7,168 nt of DNA from Acidobacteriota bacterium (GCA_003165615.1 PLWR01000228.1:1-7168), one strand, 5' to 3'; shown: positions 1-5,350, numbered from the stretch's first letter. The notes: a model not told the origin generated them from the sequence alone. A program made the numbers and translations.

Positions 1-70
1 CTCTTAGAACAAATTTACCCTGAGTCAGGGTACTGGTGTCATTTGGAGTTGGATCCCTTTTGAAAGACAC

Positions 71-97
71 GTCATTCCCGCGAAGGCGGGAATCCAT
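71..97 (+). repeat. REP-like palindromic unit, left copy
   Basis: This is a 27-bp unit with an internal perfect stem: ATTCCCGC (74-81), a GAAG loop, then GCGGGAAT (86-93). The same unit occurs in exact reverse complement at 131-157. From general knowledge, ATTCCCGC-loop-GCGGGAAT units are dispersed repeats in many bacterial genomes, often between genes. The unit can fold alone or pair with the other copy to form a much longer hairpin. Confidence 0.75.
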
Positions 98-130
98 CTG
101 GACGGCGGCACATTTCCAGAGATTTAGGGA

Positions 131-157
131 ATGGATTCCCGCCTTCGCGGGAATGAC
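131..157 (-). repeat. REP-like palindromic unit, right copy
   Basis: This is the exact reverse complement of the unit at 71-97, separated from it by 33 bases. The inverted pair resembles the two-unit REP clusters (BIMEs) mobilised in trans by REP-associated tyrosine transposases. No such transposase is in this window. Confidence 0.75.
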
Positions 158-225
158 GGCACGGGGGAGCATCCGTTTCTCGCAAATGACACCAGTACCC
201 GAGCAAGTGGGAGTGTCTCATTTTG

Positions 226-353
226 CCACATACGAGCGGCGGTCCTGTTCGGGATTGATAGTCCCACCGACGGCGGCCCAGTGCCTTCTCGCCCCTGCCC
301 GGAGGAGAGGGAAATCATTAGCGGTAGGCGAAAACCTATGGGTGGTAACAATG
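226..353. other. Intergenic, no gene recognised
   Basis: Together with the palindromic element to its left and the terminator to its right, this completes a gene-free stretch from 1 to 494. Open frames exist on both strands, but they run through the palindromes, have low-complexity composition and lack ribosome binding sites. I see no RNA gene here. Confidence 0.5.
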
Positions 354-380
354 GAAGGAAAAGGCGGTTCGCGAACCGCC
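354..380 (-). terminator. Rho-independent terminator on the minus strand, also a dispersed-type palindrome
   Basis: GGCGGTTCG/CGAACCGCC at 363-380 is a perfect 18-bp palindrome. Read on the minus strand it is followed at once by TTTTCCTTCC (362-353), the hairpin-plus-U-tract layout of an intrinsic terminator. It lies about 115 bases downstream of the minus-strand small membrane protein gene (stop at 495) and could end that transcript. With its GTAGGGG flank the palindrome also resembles a widespread intergenic repeat, so it may be a repeat recruited as a terminator. A related smaller palindrome, CGAAC-G-GTTCG, lies at 399-409. Confidence 0.5.
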
Positions 381-494
381 CCTACGTCTTTTCGGGGTCG
401 AACGGTTCGGTGCCTTCAAAGCCGGAACCAAATTTGGCGCCCCCCGCCCTGCCCGCAGCCCCCAAAGGCGTCCCCGCGTGGCGATAAGTCCTAC

Positions 495-728
495 TCAATG
501 GACGATACGCAAGCGCATCGAGTGCATCAGGCGCATTGTGGAACGGAGGACACGGCTCGGCAAGTGGATGACAAATGCGAAGCTTCGCCGGAAAGCCTCG
601 TGTCCCGGTTCGCAGTCCCATACCGGATCTCTTGGCCGCGCCAGGAGTAGAGCAATGCTCATGATGGTAATAACCACCAGAAACTGAATGAAGAAGAACA
701 TCAGAGCAATACGGATGATGACTTCCAT
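495..728 (-). CDS. Small single-pass membrane protein, hypothetical (77 aa)
   Basis: I do not recognise a family. The predicted protein opens with a strongly hydrophobic helix at about residues 4-30 (rich in Ile, Phe, Leu, Val and Met, with no charge after Arg6). The helix ends at an Arg-Pro-Arg-Asp sequence, followed by a basic C-terminal tail with repeated Met, Arg and Leu (about 52-77). The in-frame Met chosen here, at 728, follows a GGAGG Shine-Dalgarno sequence (738-734) five bases upstream. The frame stays open further upstream to a Met at 965, but that extension is Arg/Ser/Pro-rich and has no ribosome site. The charge distribution suggests the basic tail stays in the cytoplasm (inference). 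A minus-strand terminator-like palindrome lies downstream at 380-354. Conservation in relatives would decide whether this is a gene. Confidence 0.45.
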   Translation of the reverse strand: MEVIIRIALMFFFIQFLVVITIMSIALLLARPRDPVWDCEPGHEAFRRSFAFVIHLPSRVLRSTMRLMHSMRLRIVH

Positions 729-1018
729 GCCTGCCTCCCCGCCGGACGGCGCCCGCGACGACCGCGGTGTCTCCGCCGTGCTCGGCGTTCTCCCTTCTAA
801 TCGGTGGGTGAGCGGCATGGCATGAAGGTTTCTTAACGCTGAGAGGCGAAAAGAGGACATTAAGTGTGGATTCAGGAATGAGACGCATTTTCGGTTGACC
901 GGGCCGGAGACACGGCCACCGCGACAAAAAGTCAAACATTGGTCCGCCGCACGGCGTGGAGGCATTTGTGACGTGCGCCGGATTGGGGACTCGATGCGGG
1001 TGGCATTGAACTTCCCAT
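729..1018. other. Intergenic between two minus-strand small genes
   Basis: This 290-base gap separates the stop of the zinc-knuckle protein from the start of the small membrane protein. Open frames on the minus strand extend into it but read as Ser/Arg/Pro-rich shadow sequence. I found no convincing promoter or hairpin terminator, so co-transcription of the two small genes is possible but unsupported. Confidence 0.4.
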
Positions 1019-1447
1019 CTAAACGACATCGTCCAGGATGAACGCTTCCCGCTCCGCGGCCTGCCGTTTTCTATCCTGCTGGCGAGAATCGTCGGGCTCG
1101 TTGTCGGGTATCCCGAAGGGGGCGTGGAGAGAGAGCAAGTGCGATGGCTGATGTGATTGAAATAGCTCCGCTTCCGATTGCAGGAGTTCGTGGTAATGAC
1201 ATATCGCGGATCCCCGGGAGGGGGTGGGGAAAACGCACCCTTTTACCGAACACCTTGCCGACGGCAAGGGGGCGGGGGCAGCGGAGATGGGTATCTTCGG
1301 CTGGGGGGCAGCGCAAGGGGTTGGGGCCAGAGGAACGCCCGGGATGGGAGCCACGCAGGGCTGAACAGCGAGTGCGCCGCAGGGCTGGGAAAGGGGCTGG
1401 GGAGGCGACATGACGGGGGGGGGCAATGGGAATATAAGATTAGACAT
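1019..1447 (-). CDS. Proline-rich protein with a possible zinc knuckle (142 aa), uncharacterised
   Basis: The N-terminal half (1-62) is low-complexity and rich in Pro, Ala and Cys. The C-terminal half (about 63-142) looks like a folded domain. It starts with C66-x4-C71-x11-C83-x2-H86, a spacing that could bind one zinc ion. This is followed by a SHQPSHLL stretch, an FGIPD turn, and a charged helix with alternating Arg/Lys/Glu/Asp (about 119-135) that ends AFILDDVV. This tail resembles short conserved acidobacterial proteins of unknown function, but I cannot name a family. The start at 1447 is chosen because AGAGG lies nine bases upstream (1461-1457) and a TATAAT box lies at 1481-1476. The frame is open far upstream (to 1942), but that part looks non-coding. 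A later Met at residue 13 lacks a ribosome site. DNA or RNA binding, or protein scaffolding, would be guesses. Confidence 0.6.
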   Translation of the reverse strand: MSNLIFPLPPPVMSPPQPLSQPCGALAVQPCVAPIPGVPLAPTPCAAPQPKIPISAAPAPLPSARCSVKGCVFPTPSRGSAICHYHELLQSEAELFQSHQPSHLLSLHAPFGIPDNEPDDSRQQDRKRQAAEREAFILDDVV

Positions 1448-1475
1448 ATATTTAGACCTCTTTTGGATGGGGGCG

Positions 1476-1481
1476 ATTATA
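1476..1481 (-). promoter_or_regulatory. -10 box of the zinc-knuckle gene
   Basis: On the minus strand this is a perfect TATAAT. Its distance to the ATG at 1447 predicts a leader of about 20 bases that contains the AGAGG ribosome site. No TTGACA-like -35 box sits at 16-18 bases. The region around -35 reads GGAACTC, which recalls ECF sigma -35 elements but at an uncertain spacing. Confidence 0.45.
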
Positions 1482-1637
1482 AAAGCCGAAAGGATGACGA
1501 GTTCCAGGGCGGTGATTCGCCAGCGCTTCCCCGGCCGGAGAAAGTGCCGCTGCCTCTGGGCTACAAAACAAATAAGGGGGGAGAGCGGGCGGGAAGCGGG
1601 GAAACCTCCAGTTTTTTTGCCTAGACATTGATTTGTG

Positions 1638-1668
1638 TTGCTCTGAGACTTGCAGGACGTGCTATGAT
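1638..1668 (+). promoter_or_regulatory. Candidate sigma-70 promoter with extended -10
   Basis: The plus strand shows TGC-TATGAT (1660-1668), an extended -10 motif. A weak TTGCTC -35 candidate lies at 1638-1643, 19 bases upstream, which is longer than ideal. No convincing coding sequence begins downstream before the XRE gene at 2147, so the transcript would be a long leader or a non-coding RNA. Confidence 0.35.
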
Positions 1669-2088
1669 AGGCGCGGTCAAAAACCAATTTTGGCGAGTAC
1701 CCTAGCCGAGAATGCCGCTGGAGGGAGTAGGCCACGGGTAAGGAAGGCCAATCCGGATTGGACGGGGGATCGCCACGGGGAGAAAAAATTGCCAGCGACC
1801 CAATTCCCGGGAAGGCACAAGTCCAGCTCAACGCCCCACGAGATCCCCCGGGGGGTGCTCCGGACGGCGGGGCAAGAAATGAACGGGGGAAAGAAGAGCG
1901 ATAAGTATCCCCTCGAACAATTATCTTAAGAGTATCGTCCATGACAAGTAAGCCATCCAGGAACAGCTTCCTCTGATCAATGGATCAGAGGGGAAAAAGT
2001 GCTCACCGTGGGGGATGGGCGAGCGCAGGCGGGGGCTGGTATTTAACCTGGCAGGACCCGAGGCGAGACCCCGCGAGCAGACAGAGAC
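1669..2088. other. Non-coding stretch with several short palindromes
   Basis: No supported gene lies between the candidate promoter and the XRE regulator. Frames on either strand lack ribosome sites and give Gly/Arg/Ser/Pro-rich sequence. Three compact perfect palindromes stand out: CCAATCCGGATTGG (1748-1761), TTCCCGGGAA near 1804-1813, and a CCCCCGGGGG run near 1845-1855. TACCC (about 1698-1702) can pair with GGGTA (about 1736-1740). The stretch does not show the hallmark cores of RNase P RNA, tmRNA, SRP RNA or the cobalamin riboswitch. A structured RNA or leader is possible but unproven. Confidence 0.3.
1968..1993. repeat. Perfect 9-bp inverted repeat with 4-base loop
   Basis: CCTCTGATC (1970-1978) and GATCAGAGG (1983-1991) flank AATG, with two possible G-T wobble pairs extending the stem outward. 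Neither strand has a T-tract after the hairpin, so it is not a canonical terminator. It lies about 155 bases upstream of the XRE gene and could be an operator-like site or part of a folded leader. Confidence 0.45.
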
Positions 2089-2103
2089 ATTCTAGGCTAG
2101 AAT
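2089..2103. promoter_or_regulatory. Candidate operator of the XRE regulator
   Basis: ATTCTAG-G-CTAGAAT is a perfect palindrome with seven-base arms, centred 51 bases before the ATG of the adjacent helix-turn-helix gene. Its right arm contains TAGAAT, a plausible -10 box, though no clear -35 is seen. Dimeric XRE regulators commonly bind short palindromes over their own promoters, so autoregulation is a reasonable inference. Confidence 0.4.
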
Positions 2104-2146
2104 TAGAAGATGTCAAGAACTATTTTGAAAACGAGGTGTATCTTTT

Positions 2147-2665
2147 ATGGAAGCTCAAACTCCAGCCAAAGTTATTCGCAGGGTTCGCAAGCGGATCGAG
2201 GTAAGCCAGGAGGGCCTGGCTCGGCTGCTGAATGCCACCAAAGGCGCGGTCCAGCATTGGGAGAGGGGACGCAATAATCCCGACCTGGCGCGGCTCAACG
2301 CCCTTCGGCAGCTTTGCCCGCCGGGAGCGGAGCGGAAGGAATTGGATGCGCTGATTAAGCAAACCCAGGCCCGGCTTGCCCCTTTGCCTGACATCAAACC
2401 CGGGGAACTGGGAAAGCTTGGGGAAGCAGGAGCTGGGACGACGATTGGAATTCCCGGCGGCAGCTTCATCTACCTTCGCCGCGAGAATCACAAATTGCAG
2501 CGTCAAGTGGCGCGCCTGGAGTCTTTGGTACAGCGCCGGACGGAGCAACTGCGCATCCTTGAGGACCTCGCCACCGAACTGCAGCGCGAGATGGCAAAGC
2601 TCAGGGCGAGCCAGGAAGTTGCCCCGGCCGCTGTGCCCATGGCAAGCACGCCGACGCAAGAATGA
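2147..2665 (+). CDS. XRE-family helix-turn-helix regulator with C-terminal coiled coil (172 aa)
   Basis: Residues about 7-56 form an XRE/Cro-type HTH. VSQEGLARLL marks the first helices of the motif, and KGAVQHWERGRNNP marks the recognition helix and the typical WERGR turn. A linker (about 60-105) rich in Pro and Gly leads to a long charged helix (about 108-155) with heptad-like Leu and Val spacing, probably a parallel coiled coil for dimerisation. The tail is Ala/Pro/Thr-rich. There is no sensor or peptidase domain. GAGG (2133-2136) precedes the ATG by ten bases, a little far but acceptable. The gene stands alone, and a palindrome 51 bases upstream of the start may be its operator. The DNA-binding role is well supported by the motif. 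Its target genes and signal are unknown. Confidence 0.85.
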   Translation: MEAQTPAKVIRRVRKRIEVSQEGLARLLNATKGAVQHWERGRNNPDLARLNALRQLCPPGAERKELDALIKQTQARLAPLPDIKPGELGKLGEAGAGTTIGIPGGSFIYLRRENHKLQRQVARLESLVQRRTEQLRILEDLATELQREMAKLRASQEVAPAAVPMASTPTQE

Positions 2666-3029
2666 CCTCCCGCCAGGGGACGGAATCCAGAATTTGCCCA
2701 GAGTTCCGCGCGCGCCGCGTCCAGGGTGAAGTATGGACGAAGCCAAGAGGGTTTTGACTTCCCGACCCTGAACGGTTGAGCACGGCCACCGTTTGCCTGC
2801 GCGGTCTGCCAACATGTGGGCCCTCCCGTGGGGAAGGCCTTTGAATCCAGACCCGCAGTGTGCGCCAGAGCCATCAAGAACAACCTGCCCGGGAACGCTT
2901 GCGCCGGGGGCAGAAATCCTACAAAACTCGATCCCTGGATGAAGAGTGTGGGCGGTGGAGGATGAGGTGTAGGAGGACCCGGGATTTTGCACGCACGGGT
3001 TCGATGTAGGTGTTCGTGTGGACCGTGGT
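2666..3029. other. Intergenic, no gene recognised
   Basis: This stretch lies between the XRE gene (plus) and the 65-residue gene (minus), so it holds the 3' ends of both. The minus-strand frames crossing it are antisense shadows of the XRE gene with Ser/Gly-rich extensions. A plus frame at about 2776-2957 has two cysteines spaced CxxC near its beginning but no usable start codon or ribosome site. No terminator hairpin with a T-tract was found. Confidence 0.45.
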
Positions 3030-3227
3030 TTAAGATTTCCGCAATTGCATCAGTCGAACGGAGAGCATGATCGGCGCGGCATTGACGTCCTTCTCCCGCA
3101 CCAGCACTTCCAGAAATGCGAGGGCTTTAGCCAGAAGTTGGTGAGCATCTTCGCGCTCGCGCAGTTCCAATAATAATCCAAAGGCCTGCCGAGCCATTTT
3201 TTGCGTAGTCCTGGGCGTCGTCTTCAT
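3030..3227 (-). CDS. Small helical hypothetical protein (65 aa)
   Basis: I recognise no family. The sequence is compatible with two or three amphipathic helices: a basic N-terminus (1-10), a helix at about 11-40 with Leu-rich LLLEL and LLAKALAFLEVL segments separated by REREDAH, then a short C-terminal helix ending in RLMQLRKS. There is no membrane segment, since charged residues interrupt every hydrophobic run. AAGGGG (3244-3239) lies eleven bases before the ATG at 3227, somewhat far. An internal Met at residue 11 (3197) is an alternative start. A candidate minus-strand promoter with a palindrome lies upstream at 3426-3376. Regular amphipathic patterning and ordinary composition argue for a real gene, but the length is short. 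Confidence 0.45.
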   Translation of the reverse strand: MKTTPRTTQKMARQAFGLLLELREREDAHQLLAKALAFLEVLVREKDVNAAPIMLSVRLMQLRKS

Positions 3228-3375
3228 AATTTATATTTCCCCTTTCCCGAATGGTCCCACGACCCGCAGGGGCAGATGTGGAGAACAATTTCAAGTCCCC
3301 AAACCTGAAACGCAATGGATTCACCTGATCTCTGCCCCCGCACCCGTGCAGTGGACCGGGGCTTGCGGGCCGGAG

Positions 3376-3390
3376 GAGAAACTATTTCTC
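3376..3390. promoter_or_regulatory. 15-bp palindrome, possible operator
   Basis: GAGAAA-CTA-TTTCTC is a perfect inverted repeat with six-base arms. It sits just downstream of the candidate minus-strand -10 box at 3404-3399, about where transcription toward the 65-residue gene would begin, a typical place for a repressor site. No regulator is assigned. Confidence 0.35.
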
Positions 3391-3398
3391 TACTATCT

Positions 3399-3426
3399 TT
3401 TATGCTATTAAGAGGAGGTAAGTCAA
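3399..3426 (-). promoter_or_regulatory. Candidate sigma-70 promoter toward the 65-residue gene
   Basis: On the minus strand, TTGACT (3426-3421) is followed after 16 bases by CATAAA (3404-3399). Five of six -35 bases and four of six -10 bases match consensus. The resulting leader would be about 165 bases. The site lies in an AT-rich pocket that contrasts with the GC-rich surroundings. Confidence 0.4.
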
Positions 3427-3448
3427 TAAACTTATGGACGTGCATCGA

Positions 3449-3476
3449 TTATCAAATCATATTAATACTCTATACT
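3449..3476 (+). promoter_or_regulatory. Candidate plus-strand promoter in the AT-rich pocket
   Basis: TTATCA (3449-3454) and TATACT (3471-3476) are spaced by 16 bases. The -10 is good and the -35 moderate. It points toward the TPR gene but about 440 bases ahead of its start. Its proximity to the minus-strand candidate makes a divergent promoter arrangement possible. Confidence 0.25.
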
Positions 3477-3917
3477 GCCTTGCCACTAACCCAAAACAGC
3501 AACAAGTGATGACCGTTCCAGTCGCTGCGCCAGGGCCGGGTAGGCGCGGCAAAGGCAATGGATCAAACCCGAGCCTGGAGTAACTTTTCGACCTGTTCCC
3601 CCGGCTGAGGAAGCATCTGTTTTCTTCCTGCGAATTCAGAACGGAATCCGGGAAAATGGGTCGTCACCTCTAAGGGTGGTTACAAAACGTCTCAACCTTC
3701 CCCCTTGTCCACCCAAAGATCACGATAGATTGACTGGCAGGTAACTTTCCTGTAACGTCCGGTTTTAGGCGATGGAGACCAATCCAGCATTGCGCCGGAT
3801 TTACATCGCCTGAGTGGTGACCACGGAGAGTGGCCCCATCCGCTTTCCTCCCCTACCGACATTGTCCGATTCCCCGCGTCGCCACCCTTCTGAGCAAGCG
3901 TTCTTCGGGAGAGCCGA
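3477..3917. other. Intergenic leader region of the TPR gene
   Basis: The 690 bases between the 65-residue gene and the TPR gene hold no convincing coding sequence. A 49-codon frame at 3434-3583 has AGGAGG upstream, but 15 bases away and without similarity to anything I know. The remaining open frames lack ribosome sites. Confidence 0.4.
3730..3758 (+). promoter_or_regulatory. Candidate promoter of the TPR gene
   Basis: TTGACT (3730-3735) is followed after exactly 17 bases by TAACGT (3753-3758). The -35 is strong and the -10 poor. A GTAAC pentamer repeats directly at 3741-3745 and 3752-3756, 11 bases apart (one helical turn), within the spacer and -10. That would suit a tandem-site activator that compensates for the weak -10 (inference). 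The leader would be about 150 bases. Confidence 0.35.
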
Positions 3918-5237
3918 ATGCGAAACCTCATTTTGTGGTCATTCTATATCGCTACCGTGCCGGGGATGGCGTTTGGGCAGACGAGCCGTTGGGAAGATGC
4001 GATGAATGCCGCCGAGCGGGCATTCGGGCAACAGCAATACCGCGAAGCCGAGTCGCAGTTTCTACAAGCGGAAAAGGAAGCAGAAACATTCGGACCACTT
4101 GATCATCGCTTGGGCATGACGCTGAATAACTTAGCCGAACTTTACGTTCGTGAAGCCAGGTACACGGAGGTGGAATCCCTTTTCAAACGCACCCTGGGCA
4201 TCTGGGAGAAGGGCGATGACTCAACCACCACCGATAGGGCCACCGCGCTGAACAACCTGGCGGCATTGTACCAATACCAAAGCCGCTATGGGGAGGCTGA
4301 ACCCCTTTACCGGCAGTGCCTCGCCCTGCGCGAGAAAATCCTGGGGCCGGAGCACCCCGACGTGGGTAGCACTCTGAACAACCTGGGGGCACTTTATTGG
4401 GAGCAGGGCAAGATCGCGGAAGCCGAGCCGCTTTACCAGCGAGCTCTCTTCAGTAAGGAAAAAACCTCAAGACCGAATGATTCTACCCTCGCGCCCAGCC
4501 TCAATAACCTGGCCGCTCTGTATGTCCGTCAGGGGAAATACCCCGAGGGTGAGTCGCTCCTGAAGCGGGCATTGTCCATTCGGCAAGCGGCCTTTGGCCC
4601 TGAGCATCCCGATGTGGGCAACTCCCTCAACAATCTGGCAGCTCTGTACAGTATGGAGGGTCGATACTCAGAGGCTGAACCGATGTATCTGCGTTCGCTC
4701 TCCATTACGGAAAAATCCCTGGGACCGGACCACCCCGACGTGGCCTCCGGCCTGACCAACCTGGCAGAACTTTATCGCTCGGAAAAGAAATACGCTGAGG
4801 CCGAACCCCTCTATAAACGCGCTCTTGCCATACGGGAGAAGGCGTTGGGGCCGGATCACCCCGAGGTGGCCCAAAGTCTTGATAATCTTGCCGGAGTATT
4901 AATCTTGAAGAGCAAGCAAATCAACGTGGATTTGCTCTACCTGCGCGCTCTCGCGATCAGGAAGAAGGTGTTCGGACCGGAGAGTTCCCAGGTGGTGGCA
5001 TCCTTGAATGAGTTGGGGGTTGCCTACGCGGGGGAAGGAAAGTTCCCGGAAGCGGAACAGGCCTTTTCCGACGCCATGACCATTCTGGCCCGGCTGCCAA
5101 AATCAAATGCTCCGACCCTGGCGATCGTGTACACCAATATGGCCAATCTCTATCAGGTCGAGGGGAAGCACAAAAAGGCCAGAAAAATGGCTGACAAAGC
5201 CAAAGCCTTCCGGGACCAGGAAGCATCTCCCCGTTAG
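3918..5237 (+). CDS. Secreted tetratricopeptide-repeat protein, kinesin light chain-like (439 aa)
   Basis: The protein begins with a signal peptide: Arg2, a hydrophobic core (4-19) and a likely cleavage after MAFG-20, before Gln21. A canonical TPR follows (about 24-57, with AFGQQQYREAESQF). It then carries nine units of 42 residues of the TPR_10/TPR_12 type, with the consensus NNLAALY-G-Y-EAEPLY-RALAIREK-LGPDHPDV. The Asn-Leu-Ala positions fall at 70, 112, 154, 196, 238, 280, 322, 364 and 406, an exact 42-residue register. The unit starting at 322 is degenerate: it lacks the G-x-Y-x-EAE turn. The C-terminus is basic (KHKKARK, 417-423). Such arrays form superhelical scaffolds for protein-protein contacts, and no catalytic domain is present. 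The start is supported by GGAG (3908-3911) six bases before the ATG. After export it probably acts in the periplasm or at the outer membrane; its partner is unknown. Confidence 0.9.
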   Translation: MRNLILWSFYIATVPGMAFGQTSRWEDAMNAAERAFGQQQYREAESQFLQAEKEAETFGPLDHRLGMTLNNLAELYVREARYTEVESLFKRTLGIWEKGDDSTTTDRATALNNLAALYQYQSRYGEAEPLYRQCLALREKILGPEHPDVGSTLNNLGALYWEQGKIAEAEPLYQRALFSKEKTSRPNDSTLAPSLNNLAALYVRQGKYPEGESLLKRALSIRQAAFGPEHPDVGNSLNNLAALYSMEGRYSEAEPMYLRSLSITEKSLGPDHPDVASGLTNLAELYRSEKKYAEAEPLYKRALAIREKALGPDHPEVAQSLDNLAGVLILKSKQINVDLLYLRALAIRKKVFGPESSQVVASLNELGVAYAGEGKFPEAEQAFSDAMTILARLPKSNAPTLAIVYTNMANLYQVEGKHKKARKMADKAKAFRDQEASPR

Positions 5238-5289
5238 CCAGGATTTCTAACGATGGTTTTGAATGGGCGGGTTGCAGTAGCAATTACGG

Positions 5290-5330
5290 CAGGCCCCGGA
5301 AGAGAGGAGTTCTGTCCCGTCCGGGGCCTG
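5290..5330. terminator. GC-rich hairpin between convergent genes
   Basis: CAGGCCCCGGA (5290-5300) and TCCGGGGCCTG (5320-5330) form a perfect 11-bp stem around a 19-base loop. It lies between the convergent stop codons at 5237 (TPR gene) and 5351 (TonB receptor). Its position suits a bidirectional terminator. Neither strand has a run of T after the stem, so termination may rely on Rho or the hairpin may mainly protect 3' ends. Confidence 0.5.
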
Positions 5331-5350
5331 AATTAAGCATACAGTTAAGG

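Larger units (their letters stand above)
10..225. repeat. Nested inverted-repeat element, MITE-like
   Basis: Two sets of inverted repeats are nested. The outer pair is 18 bp and exact (28-45 against 183-200, GGGTACTGGTGTCATTTG and its complement). The inner pair is 27 bp and exact (71-97 against 131-157). A 5-bp apex stem (98-102/115-119, CTGGA/TCCAG) lies between the inner arms. Each outer arm also abuts a smaller palindrome: 17-31 is ACCCTGA-G-TCAGGGT, and 183-225 is an imperfect palindrome beginning CAAATGACAC and ending GTGTCTCATTTTG. No transposase is encoded inside. This architecture fits a non-autonomous palindromic element or a pair of REP-like units in inverted orientation. The outer limits are my estimate, and no target-site duplication was identified. 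Confidence 0.6.

Noticed and set aside
71..157. CRISPR-like reading of the two 27-bp repeats separated by 33 bases
   Set aside because: The copies are inverted rather than direct, there are only two, and no cas gene is present.
382..1029. 215-residue minus-strand frame in the left region
   Set aside because: It overlaps the better supported 77-residue frame in another phase and reads as His/Pro/Arg-rich shadow sequence with no start signal.
1633..1929. 98-residue plus-strand frame starting at TTG
   Set aside because: Its start lies inside the candidate promoter, it has no ribosome site, and its composition is typical of non-coding GC-rich DNA.
1448..1942. Upstream extension of the minus-strand zinc-knuckle frame to a 307-residue protein
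   Set aside because: The extra 165 residues are low-complexity and Ser/Pro/Arg-rich. A TATAAT box and AGAGG ribosome site lie right before the Met at 1447.
2776..2957. Plus-strand open frame containing a CxxC pair
   Set aside because: There is no usable start codon near its beginning and no ribosome site. The cysteine pattern alone is too weak to support a zinc protein.
2120..2992. 290-residue minus-strand frame opposite the XRE gene
   Set aside because: It is antisense to a gene with a clear HTH motif. Its own sequence has no recognisable domain and no ribosome site.
3434..3583. 49-residue plus-strand frame downstream of AGGAGG
   Set aside because: The ribosome-like AGGAGG is 15 bases from the ATG, too far. 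The second half is Gly/Pro/Arg-rich and no similarity is recognised.
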